NCBI GenBank assembly: GCA_002420085.1
Contig: DIHI01000084.1
Location: 900 to 5,938, forward strand
Direction: 5' to 3'
Length of the DNA stretch: 5,039 nucleotides
Source of the DNA: Lysobacterales bacterium UBA5700
Lineage (GTDB): Bacteria; Pseudomonadota; Gammaproteobacteria; Xanthomonadales; Xanthomonadaceae
Shown: piece by piece, positions 1 through 5,039 of the stretch
Layout of the letters: each line of letters starts with the position of its first letter
Numbering within the stretch: position 1 is the first letter of the stretch
Position numbers and translations under genes: made by a program
The notes under the pieces: generated by a model
Seen by the model: the letters and a program-made list of their open reading frames with translations, nothing else
What the model was told of the DNA's origin: nothing
Database searches by the model: none

Positions 1-288
1 CGGACCGTGGCGCCGTTCGAGGGGCCTGCCACCGAGGGCAGCTTCGTCAGCGAGGAGATGGTGTTCGCTTTCGCCCGTCGCCGTGCCAGGGCGATTCAGG
101 TTCTGGCGGTGCTGCTGTTCGCCGGACTGCCGCTGTGGCCGCTGATCACGGCACTGGCCGGACGATCGGTCGGCCCGGCGCTGTGGCTGTTGGCGGTGGC
201 CGGGGTGTGGCTGGGCAGTGTGCTGGAACGCTGGCTGTTCTTCGCCCAGGCGCGGCATGTGGTGCGCCGCTACTACGGCGGGGCGTGA
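1..288 (+). CDS. DmsC-like molybdoenzyme membrane anchor subunit, C-terminal fragment (partial at left edge)
   Basis: The frame is open from base 1 and ends at TGA 286-288, so about 95 C-terminal residues of a longer protein are present; the GTG at 7 is just an internal codon. An Arg-rich stretch (FARRRARAIQ, about residues 24-33) precedes a hydrophobic helix at about 34-53. A second helix lies at about 59-75, followed by the tail ERWLFFAQARHVVRRYY (76-92). From memory, the EMxFxxAR(K)xAR patch before the penultimate helix and the ERWLFFAxARHVVxxYY tail are characteristic of DmsC-family anchors. These are inner-membrane quinol-oxidising subunits that feed electrons through a DmsB-type Fe-S subunit to a molybdopterin reductase. 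The catalytic and Fe-S subunits would be expected to the left, outside the window. The gene is convergent with the operon ending at 326, separated by 37 bp without a clear terminator hairpin, so no functional link is implied. Another polytopic membrane protein is possible. Confidence 0.68.
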   Translation, partial: RTVAPFEGPATEGSFVSEEMVFAFARRRARAIQVLAVLLFAGLPLWPLITALAGRSVGPALWLLAVAGVWLGSVLERWLFFAQARHVVRRYYGGA

Positions 289-325
289 ATCGCTGGCCCC
301 GGTCGAGCCGCCGCGCCCGGTCGGA

Positions 326-844
326 TCAGTCGCTGCGGACGTCGGTCAGTGAGCGCCGCCAGTCGGCCAGGGTCTCGGCTTCGATCCGGCCGCTGATCGC
401 GGTTGCCCGGTGCGAGCCGTCGAACAGATAGATGCGCGGCAATTCCCCGCGCCACTCGGGGTCGATGGCGAAGCGGATGCGCTCGACGAAGTCATCGGCA
501 AAGGCCCAGGTGCGCACACCATCGAGGTCGAATTCGGCCAGCATCGCCTGCACGGCGGGGCGGTCGTCGCGGTAGTCGGCGGCGACCAGTTCGACCGCGA
601 TTTCGGGGTGGTCGGCCTTGAACGGGCCGAGCAGGGCCAGTTCGCTGCGACACGGCTCGCAATGCACCGACCACAGCGCCAGCACGAACGGTCGGCCCTG
701 ATGGCTTTCGCGCAGGGTGTTCAACGAATCACGGTCGAAGTCGTGCAGGGCCGCTTCAGTGCCGCTGGCCGGTGGCGCGAACAGGCCGAGCACGACCGCC
801 AGCAGTGCCGGCATCAGAGGACGGACGGTCAGGCGGGCGTTCAT
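326..844 (-). CDS. Secreted TlpA-like thioredoxin-fold protein (CEPC active site)
   Basis: This 172-residue protein has an N-terminal signal peptide: basic start NARLTVR, hydrophobic core about residues 10-22, probable cleavage after the PPASG region near 28. The mature part is a compact thioredoxin fold. The strand PFVLALWSVHCEPC (52-65) carries the redox pair C62 and C65 in the WxxxCxxC setting of TlpA/ResA-type proteins. A conserved cis-proline candidate is P136 in GELPRIYLFDG, and the C-terminal helix ends in ADWRRSL. TlpA-like proteins reduce or transfer disulfides, or support metal and cytochrome maturation, in the periplasm; the partner here is not known. It is the last gene of the operon. 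Its ATG (842-844) overlaps the TGA of the upstream propeller gene (ATGA), and an AGGTG at 856-860 is a rather distant ribosome-binding site, so translational coupling is likely. The Cys-rich propeller encoded just upstream is an attractive client, by inference. Confidence 0.85.
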   Translation of the reverse strand: MNARLTVRPLMPALLAVVLGLFAPPASGTEAALHDFDRDSLNTLRESHQGRPFVLALWSVHCEPCRSELALLGPFKADHPEIAVELVAADYRDDRPAVQAMLAEFDLDGVRTWAFADDFVERIRFAIDPEWRGELPRIYLFDGSHRATAISGRIEAETLADWRRSLTDVRSD

Positions 845-2016
845 GGCAGCGGCAACACCTGTGGCGGTTGGCCACGGAGGTTCCAGAAGGCATGGAAGCG
901 ACCCTCGCGCACCAGCACCTTGGGTTGATCGGCAACGTCGGTGGTCTGGGCGACGGCCTGCTCGCGCCAGGTCGCACCGCCGTCGTCGGAACGCAGGGCA
1001 TTCAGGCGCATCACCTCGCCATCGAACTCGCGCCAGACGATCGCGATGGCGTCGCCGGCCACCGCGAGATCGGCATGCTCGGCACGGGCTCCGCCGATCC
1101 GACGCTGGCCTTCGACCCGGCCATCGACCAGCCGGCCGTAGGACACGCCGGGATCGCGCGGGCCGAGCGCGAACCAGACCGCATGCAGGTGGCCGTGACC
1201 GTCGCGGGCCAGTGACGGGCCATGATGCGGACAGGCGTCGATCGCCCAGTCATCGAAGGTGGCGCGCCGCATCGGTTCGGCGCTGCCATCCGGGTTGAGC
1301 CGGGCGAGGGCGTGGTCGCGGAGGTTGGGCTCGAACACGTGTCGCCATAGCGCCAGCACGCCATCGCCATCCGCCAGCAGGGCGATCCGGCAACATTCGC
1401 AACTGTGGTCGGCTACCCGGTAATCGCCCCGGAAGCTGGCGCCGTTGTCGTCGGATACCGCGAAGTACACCGCTGCACCGCGATAGGGGGCGCCGGTGGC
1501 CTTGGCCCGTTCCTGGTCGCGCTTGTCGATCCAGACCACGAACACCGTACCGTCGTCGGTCACGGTGATCGCATCGAAGCGATGGGTGATCTCCTGGCGA
1601 TCGGCATGGACGGTGATCGGCCTGCTCCAGGTCGCGCCGCCATCGAGCGAGCGACTGAAGCGGATGATGCCGGTGTAGGGCTTCGGCAGTGGCTGGGTCC
1701 AGGTGACATGGAGCGTGCCGTTCGGCGCGATGGCGATCTTCGGGCGGGAATCGCCGTCGGCGGCGACCGGCTCGGGTTCGGCATTGACCGCGACCGGTGC
1801 CGACCAGGTGGCGCCCAGATCATCGGAATGGCGGACTCGGACCTGCTGATCGGCGGCATCGACCATCCACAGCCGACCATCGCCTGCGAAGGCCGCCGAG
1901 GCCCCCAGGCTTGGCCGCGCGCCGCCCATCGCGTGCTGGGCCAGCGCCAGCGGACTGGTGAGAACCAGCGCGAGCAACGCGGCACCGGCCAGCCGGGCGA
2001 TGGGCACGGCGTTCAC
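841..2016 (-). CDS. Secreted Asp-box (BNR/sialidase-like) beta-propeller protein with CECC and CPHHG motifs
   Basis: The product has 391 residues. A signal peptide is clear: hydrophobic core about 9-25 with probable cleavage after LALA (about 26). Four Asp-box repeats of the SxDxGxxW type are visible: SDDLGATW (64-71), SLDGGATW (123-130), the weaker SDDNGASF (188-195) and SDDGGATW (343-350). Strand-like HVTW, FVVWID, LHAVWF and IAIVWRE segments alternate between them, giving a sialidase-fold propeller. The (F/Y)RIP motif of true bacterial sialidases is not seen near the N-terminus, so sialic-acid hydrolysis is doubtful. The odd features are SCECCR (C206, C208, C209) and DACPHHGP (C262, H264, H265), which could bind a metal or heme or form disulfides. 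The start is GTG at 2014-2016 overlapping the receptor's TGA, with GAGGTG at 2022-2027 five bases upstream. The first internal Met (residue 30) would remove the signal peptide, which supports the GTG start. Family is sure as to fold; function is unknown. Confidence 0.85.
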   Translation of the reverse strand: MNAVPIARLAGAALLALVLTSPLALAQHAMGGARPSLGASAAFAGDGRLWMVDAADQQVRVRHSDDLGATWSAPVAVNAEPEPVAADGDSRPKIAIAPNGTLHVTWTQPLPKPYTGIIRFSRSLDGGATWSRPITVHADRQEITHRFDAITVTDDGTVFVVWIDKRDQERAKATGAPYRGAAVYFAVSDDNGASFRGDYRVADHSCECCRIALLADGDGVLALWRHVFEPNLRDHALARLNPDGSAEPMRRATFDDWAIDACPHHGPSLARDGHGHLHAVWFALGPRDPGVSYGRLVDGRVEGQRRIGGARAEHADLAVAGDAIAIVWREFDGEVMRLNALRSDDGGATWREQAVAQTTDVADQPKVLVREGRFHAFWNLRGQPPQVLPLP

Positions 2017-4313
2017 CAGCGCACCTCGATGCCACCGATCACATTGCGCGGCAGGGCCGGCGAGAACACCGCCTCGCCGGAACGGATCTGAGCGCTGTCG
2101 GCATAGCGCTTGTCGCTCAGATTGTTGAGGCTGGCGAACAGCGAGATGTGGCGATGCACGGTCCAGTTTCCTCGCAGGTTGAAGACATCATGACCGTTGT
2201 ACTTCGCCGTGTTCTCCGCGTCCAGCCAGTACCAGCCGATCCGCACCCATTCCAGTTGCAGCCGGGCGGCTTCGATCGGCCGCCAGGTCAGCCGGGTGTT
2301 GAGCATGACCCGTGGCGCCGATTCGATGTCGTTGCCGGTGAAGTCGCCAGTGCTGGTCTGCCAATCGGTGTATTCGTGGCGGGCGTAGCTGAATGCCGAA
2401 TCCAGGCGCAGGGTGTCGGTGGCGGCGATCCCGACCCCGACCTCGACCCCACGATGCTCGGTCTCGCCGGCATTGACCGACTGGGTGAAGTTGGTGACCG
2501 TGTCGCGCAAGGTGACGATGTCGTCGGTCTTGCGCAGTTCGTAGACCACGGCATCGTAGTCGAGCACGCCGAACTGGCCGCGCACACCGAACTCGATCTG
2601 CTCGGCCTTGATCGGCTTGAGGGTGACCGCCGAATCCGCCAGTGCCTGGGCCGCCGCCGCCGAGAAGCCGGCCGAGGGCCGGAACAACTGGCCCTCCGAC
2701 GGCGCCCGGAAGCTGTGGTTGTAGCTGGCGTACAGGCTGTGGCCATCGCTGAGCGCCCAGGTGGCGCCGAACTTCGGGCTGAACCGATCGAAATCGACCG
2801 TGGTGTCGGCCACCTGGCCGTAGAAGCGGGTGCCCGGGAAGGCGCGCTGGACCCGGATCGGGCTGGCATCGAAGGCGTTGTCGAACTCGTAGCGCAGGGT
2901 GTCGTAGCGCAGACCGGCGGTCAGCCGCAAGCGCTCCAGCGGTGAGGTCTCGAAGTGGATGTAGGGCGAGATGGCGCGGAAATCGACGTCGTAGTGGTAG
3001 ATGGTCGGTCCGACCGTGAAATCGAGGAAGCGCCGGGATGCGCCGCCGCCCTGGGTGACCGGATCGATCGCCTGTTCATCGCGCTCGCCGGGACTGAAAT
3101 CGAAGTCGAAGCCGACAATCAGGGTCGAGTCGAAGGCATCGGCCAGATCACGCCGCCAGCGACCAAGCAGGCCGATAGACTGGTTCTGAACGGTCCACAC
3201 GGTCGGGTCGAAATTCAGTGCGAACGAGGCCAGCAGGTCCATGCGGTTGTCGCGCAACAGGGCGGTCAGCGCGAACAGATCTTTCTCGGTGCGATGCTCG
3301 TAGGTGGTGTTCAGCCGATAGGCATCGACCTTGCGGAAGGCAATCGGAAAGTAGTTGGTCTTCGGCGCATTGCGGAAGTCATCGCGGGTCAGCGGCGAAC
3401 TGGCACCGGTCTGCTGATCGATGGTCGAGAATCCGAAGTGGGTCTTCAAGCGGCCGGCGTCGCCGATCCGGTGATCCCAGCGGAAGATGCCACCCTGGCG
3501 CTCGTAGCCGGTCGCGTCACGCCAGCCGTCGGTTTCAGTGAAATTGAGGTCGCCGCGCACACCGCCATCGGCATAGGGCAGGTTGGCGTCGATCAGGGCA
3601 CGTCGCCAGCCGAACTCACCGAACTCCAGCGAGGCCCCGAACTCGCGCGCCTCACTCGGCTCGCGGGTCAGCACATTGACGATGCCGCCGATCGCATCCG
3701 AACCGTACAAGGCCGTGCCCGGTCCACGGGTGACCTCGATGCCGCCGGATTGCGGCACATCGATCTCGAACAGACCGTTGTGGTTGAAGAAACCCGTCGC
3801 CCGGGTCGGAATGCCGTCTTCCAGGAACAGATAGACCGGACTGGTGGTGAACGGCTGGCGGATCGCGGTCGTGTGGCCCTCGCCATTGGTGACCGCCACC
3901 GCCGCGCCCGGCACCTGACCGATGATCTGGGCCGGGTGGCTGGGCTTGTCCAGGGCGATGGTCTCCTCGTCGATCACCCCGACCGAAATCGGCGTCTCGG
4001 CCAGCAGAGCTTCCTCGCGGGTGCCGGTGACCGTGATGGTGCCGAGGGAGGGGGCTCCGGCGGCTTCCGGGCCAGGCGTTTCGGGCGGTGTGGCCAGTCC
4101 GCTGGCGGCGATCGCCGCCAGCGTGGCAGGTGATCCGGCCGTGCCGGTCAGATGCGCCGATTCGGCGTCGGTTGTCGGGTTGCCGGCCTGGGCTGATCCG
4201 ACCCCGGCCAGTGCCAGTGCGGCGACCAGCAGGTTCGTGCGCAGCCTGATGTGTGGCTTCACGGTGTCGGCAGCCGATCGTTCGGCGCGCGACGCAAGTT
4301 CGTTCCGACGCAT
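2013..4313 (-). CDS. TonB-dependent outer-membrane receptor
   Basis: This is a full-length receptor of 766 residues, within the usual range for the family. The signal peptide core is about 27-39 with likely cleavage after AQA (43). An Ala/Pro/Thr-rich linker spans about 44-90 and a TonB-box-like segment TITVTGTREEA lies at 92-102. The plug domain spans about 104-220. It contains PVYLFLEDGIPTRATGFFNHNG (159-180) and the hallmark GIEVTRGPGTALYGSDAIGGIVNVLT (191-216). The rest is a 22-strand-type beta-barrel with alternating aromatic strands, ending in RNVIGGIEVRW with a terminal aromatic residue for BAM recognition. Such receptors use TonB-ExbBD energy to import siderophores, heme, cobalamin, metals or other ligands; no feature fixes the substrate. 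It is the first gene of the operon, and its TGA overlaps the GTG of the propeller gene. ATG 4313 is preferred because GAGGGG lies five bases upstream. A GTG at 4260-4262 would give a shorter, more conventional signal peptide but lacks a Shine-Dalgarno sequence. Confidence 0.95.
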   Translation of the reverse strand: MRRNELASRAERSAADTVKPHIRLRTNLLVAALALAGVGSAQAGNPTTDAESAHLTGTAGSPATLAAIAASGLATPPETPGPEAAGAPSLGTITVTGTREEALLAETPISVGVIDEETIALDKPSHPAQIIGQVPGAAVAVTNGEGHTTAIRQPFTTSPVYLFLEDGIPTRATGFFNHNGLFEIDVPQSGGIEVTRGPGTALYGSDAIGGIVNVLTREPSEAREFGASLEFGEFGWRRALIDANLPYADGGVRGDLNFTETDGWRDATGYERQGGIFRWDHRIGDAGRLKTHFGFSTIDQQTGASSPLTRDDFRNAPKTNYFPIAFRKVDAYRLNTTYEHRTEKDLFALTALLRDNRMDLLASFALNFDPTVWTVQNQSIGLLGRWRRDLADAFDSTLIVGFDFDFSPGERDEQAIDPVTQGGGASRRFLDFTVGPTIYHYDVDFRAISPYIHFETSPLERLRLTAGLRYDTLRYEFDNAFDASPIRVQRAFPGTRFYGQVADTTVDFDRFSPKFGATWALSDGHSLYASYNHSFRAPSEGQLFRPSAGFSAAAAQALADSAVTLKPIKAEQIEFGVRGQFGVLDYDAVVYELRKTDDIVTLRDTVTNFTQSVNAGETEHRGVEVGVGIAATDTLRLDSAFSYARHEYTDWQTSTGDFTGNDIESAPRVMLNTRLTWRPIEAARLQLEWVRIGWYWLDAENTAKYNGHDVFNLRGNWTVHRHISLFASLNNLSDKRYADSAQIRSGEAVFSPALPRNVIGGIEVRW
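2022..2027 (-). promoter_or_regulatory. Ribosome-binding site of the propeller gene, inside the receptor's last codons
   Basis: The minus strand reads GAGGTG five bases before the GTG at 2014-2016. It lies in the codons for the receptor's C-terminal IEVRW, so initiation of the propeller gene is embedded in the upstream gene. This supports the unusual GTG start and reinitiation by terminating ribosomes. Confidence 0.65.
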
Positions 4314-4318
4314 GGTTT

Positions 4319-4325
4319 CCCCTCA
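4319..4325 (-). promoter_or_regulatory. Ribosome-binding site of the TonB-dependent receptor
   Basis: Read on the minus strand this is TGAGGGG, five bases (AAACC) before the ATG at 4311-4313. It is a strong Shine-Dalgarno match and decides the ATG start over the internal GTG at 4262. Confidence 0.75.
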
Positions 4326-4343
4326 GAAGTGTGCAGCCCTGGC

Positions 4344-4365
4344 CGGCGCCCGGACGTGGGCGCCG
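4344..4365 (-). promoter_or_regulatory. Leader hairpin proximal to the receptor start
   Basis: A perfect 7-bp inverted repeat, CGGCGCC (4344-4350) and GGCGCCG (4359-4365), with an 8-base loop. It sits about 20 bases upstream of the receptor's ribosome-binding site. All-GC pairing makes it stable in the transcript. No U-tract follows, so it is not a classical terminator; a role in leader folding or translation control is inference. Confidence 0.45.
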
Positions 4366-4404
4366 TGCGCGCCGCGTCATCCGCCGGATGGTGATTCCCC
4401 CGTT

Positions 4405-4430
4405 GCCGCTCCAGACTCCCCCGGAGCGGC
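4405..4430 (-). promoter_or_regulatory. Leader hairpin distal to the receptor start
   Basis: A perfect 8-bp inverted repeat, GCCGCTCC (4405-4412) and GGAGCGGC (4423-4430), with a 10-base loop that on the minus strand reads GGGGGAGTCT. A near-copy of the loop sequence (GGGGGAATC on the minus strand, 4393-4401) follows the stem. It may be part of a structured 5' leader or an operator. No poly-U tract is present in either direction. Confidence 0.45.
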
Positions 4431-4518
4431 AGGTGGTCAGACTACTGCGAGTGCCGCCAGAACCCCATGCGGCAAAACGTCGCACCCCGCGTCACTTTTG
4501 CGTCGCAGCAAGCGTGTT

Positions 4519-4533
4519 GTGATCCACAGTCAC
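4519..4533. promoter_or_regulatory. Weak dyad GTGA-N7-TCAC, possible operator
   Basis: GTGATCCACAGTCAC is a short dyad with 7 bases between half-sites. It resembles a CRP/FNR-family site in half-site sequence, but CRP sites have 6 bases between TGTGA and TCACA, so the match is imperfect. It lies about 205 bp upstream of the receptor ATG. Low confidence. Confidence 0.15.
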
Positions 4534-4564
4534 CGTGTCTGGCACCGATCGGCGGCTACGCCAG

Positions 4565-4590
4565 GGCCGGTGTCGGTGCGGCCGGTGTCG
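4565..4590. repeat. Pair of 11-bp direct repeats
   Basis: GGCCGGTGTCG occurs at 4565-4575 and again at 4580-4590, separated by GTGC (period 15). It could be a pair of binding sites or simply local GC-rich redundancy. Confidence 0.4.
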
Positions 4591-4702
4591 ATCAGAACCG
4601 CGTCATCTACCCCCAAGCCCTCGCAGCCGATCGGTCCGGCACGAGGGCTGAACACCCGCATTCGGGTCTACCCCATGCATCGACGCACCTGCAAATGGCA
4701 GC

Positions 4703-4722
4703 GCGATCGGTCAGTCGATCGC
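4703..4722. repeat. 7-bp inverted repeat (GCGATCG / CGATCGC)
   Basis: GCGATCG (4703-4709) pairs perfectly with CGATCGC (4716-4722) across a 6-base spacer. It has no U-tract on either side, so it is not a clear terminator. CGATCG-type words are common in this DNA, which weakens its significance. Confidence 0.4.
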
Positions 4723-4890
4723 CACTGGGCGCAGGCCCTGCATCGAGTCGAACGGAGTGATCTGGAGATGAAGCTCGGTATTTGTCAACGAAGCTGCCCG
4801 CACGATCCTGCGACCAGATGCATGGGGGCTGGTATGGGCCTGGTCGCGGCGGGCGATTCTCGGGCGGCGTTCAGCAACACGCTTGCGGTG

Positions 4891-4926
4891 GGTGTCCAGT
4901 TTTGGGCAGGTGTCCAGTTTCGGGCA
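4891..4926. repeat. Tandem duplication of an 18-bp unit, possible insertion-sequence end
   Basis: GGTGTCCAGTTTTGGGCA (4891-4908) is followed immediately by GGTGTCCAGTTTCGGGCA (4909-4926); 17 of 18 positions agree. Read on the minus strand the units start with TGCCC and contain AACTGGACA. Closely spaced repeated units of this kind are typical of transposase-binding sites at IS ends, for example in the IS21 family, and no transposase is seen to the left. The repeat is certain; the IS interpretation is inference. Confidence 0.6.
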
Positions 4927-4954
4927 CCCGATGTTGGGCCGGATGGCATCTTTA

Positions 4955-5039
4955 GGGAACCTCTGATCAAATCAACCATCAGCACCACCACCGCAGTCCT
5001 GCGTCGATTTTCAGCCACTTTTCCGAAAAATGATCAAAA
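4955..5039. mobile_element. Probable terminal segment of an IS5-like insertion sequence (partial at right edge)
   Basis: The segment begins GGGAACCTCTGATCAAATCA directly after TTTA, and from memory this resembles the terminal inverted repeats of IS5-like or related elements in Xanthomonadales. By direct count about 40 of its 85 bases are G or C, well below the surrounding DNA, which suggests a separate origin. TGATCAAA recurs at 4964-4971 and 5031-5038. No transposase reading frame starts before the edge, so the body of the element would lie to the right. The family assignment is tentative; it could also be a MITE or an unrelated AT-richer intergenic segment. Confidence 0.42.

Larger units (their letters stand above)
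4314..4954. other. Intergenic region upstream of the operon, no gene recognised
   Basis: About 640 bp with no convincing gene on either strand. The open frames here give Arg/Ala/Pro-rich or compositionally random translations with no domain or signal peptide and no good start. No tRNA, CRISPR or complete riboswitch is recognised, and no consensus sigma-70 promoter for the minus-strand operon stands out. It does contain the operon leader hairpins (4344-4430), a weak dyad (4519-4533), short repeats, and a tandem duplication near the right end. The operon promoter should lie here. Confidence 0.6.

Noticed and set aside
289..325. Bidirectional terminator between the convergent genes
   Set aside because: The 37-bp gap contains a repeated CCCGGTCG word in direct orientation but no convincing inverted repeat or T-tract.
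410..928. 172-codon plus-strand open frame opposite the TlpA-like gene
   Set aside because: It is the mirror frame of a gene with a signal peptide and CEPC motif and has no independent support.
841..2016. Calling the propeller gene a functional neuraminidase (nanH)
   Set aside because: Only Asp boxes support it; these occur in many propeller proteins, and the (F/Y)RIP motif and a sialic-acid gene context are missing.
1405..2091. 228-codon plus-strand open frame opposite the propeller gene
   Set aside because: It is antisense to a well-supported gene, and its translation has no recognisable motif.
2955..4133. 392-codon plus-strand open frame opposite the TonB receptor
   Set aside because: It lies entirely antisense to a certain receptor gene. 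Long stop-free antisense frames are common in GC-rich DNA with strong third-position bias, and its translation shows no domain or signal peptide.
4314..4440. Cobalamin riboswitch upstream of the receptor
   Set aside because: A GGGAATC...GATGACGCG stretch on the minus strand vaguely recalls the conserved core, but the B12-box and the rest of the core are not seen. A covariance-model search would settle it.
3652..4485. 277-codon minus-strand frame overlapping the receptor start
   Set aside because: Its translation is highly Arg/Gly-rich, typical of a shifted frame. The overlapping receptor frame is complete and has the better ribosome-binding site.
4785..5018. 77-codon minus-strand frame across the IS-like boundary
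   Set aside because: It crosses the composition break at 4955 and both tandem repeats, so it is unlikely to be a single conserved gene.
4768..5039. Plus-strand frame from ATG 4768 that stays open to the right edge
   Set aside because: It runs through the 18-bp tandem repeat and the IS-like boundary, shows no domain, and its composition looks random. A GGAG at 4754-4757 is a plausible but isolated signal.

Overview
This is a GC-rich proteobacterial window. The base composition, the TonB-dependent receptor and the protein style suggest a gammaproteobacterium, perhaps of the Xanthomonadales/Lysobacterales type; that assignment is inference, because no rRNA or marker gene is present. Most of the window is one three-gene minus-strand operon. 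It is followed on the left by the convergent tail of an unrelated membrane protein, and on the right by a long gene-free stretch that ends in repeat and insertion-sequence-like DNA.

Layout, left to right. Positions 1-288 (+) hold the C-terminal end of a membrane protein resembling DmsC-type anchor subunits of molybdoenzyme reductases; its start lies outside the window. After a 37-bp convergent gap with no visible terminator come the operon genes in reverse order. They are a secreted thioredoxin-fold TlpA-like protein with a CEPC active site (326-844, -), a secreted Asp-box (BNR/sialidase-like) beta-propeller protein with a CECC and a CPHHG motif (841-2016, -), and a TonB-dependent outer-membrane receptor (2013-4313, -). 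Transcription runs receptor -> propeller -> thioredoxin-like protein. Both junctions are 4-nt stop/start overlaps (GTGA and ATGA), so the three proteins are probably translationally coupled and made together.

How the genes may work together: the receptor would import a ligand across the outer membrane with TonB energy, the propeller protein would act in the periplasm, and the thioredoxin-fold protein would handle thiol/disulfide chemistry there. The propeller carries a Cys/His-rich pair of motifs typical of metal or heme ligation or of redox-sensitive thiols, and it lacks the usual N-terminal sialidase motif. A periplasmic metal (copper, iron or heme) handling module is therefore more plausible than sialic-acid cleavage, but the substrate cannot be read from the sequence.

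The region 4314-4954 has no convincing gene. It contains the receptor's ribosome-binding site, a leader with two strong hairpins, weak dyads, short direct repeats and an 18-bp tandem duplication (4891-4926). From 4955 to the right edge the DNA drops to about 47% GC and begins with a sequence resembling the terminal repeat of an IS5-like insertion element, the rest of which would lie beyond the window.
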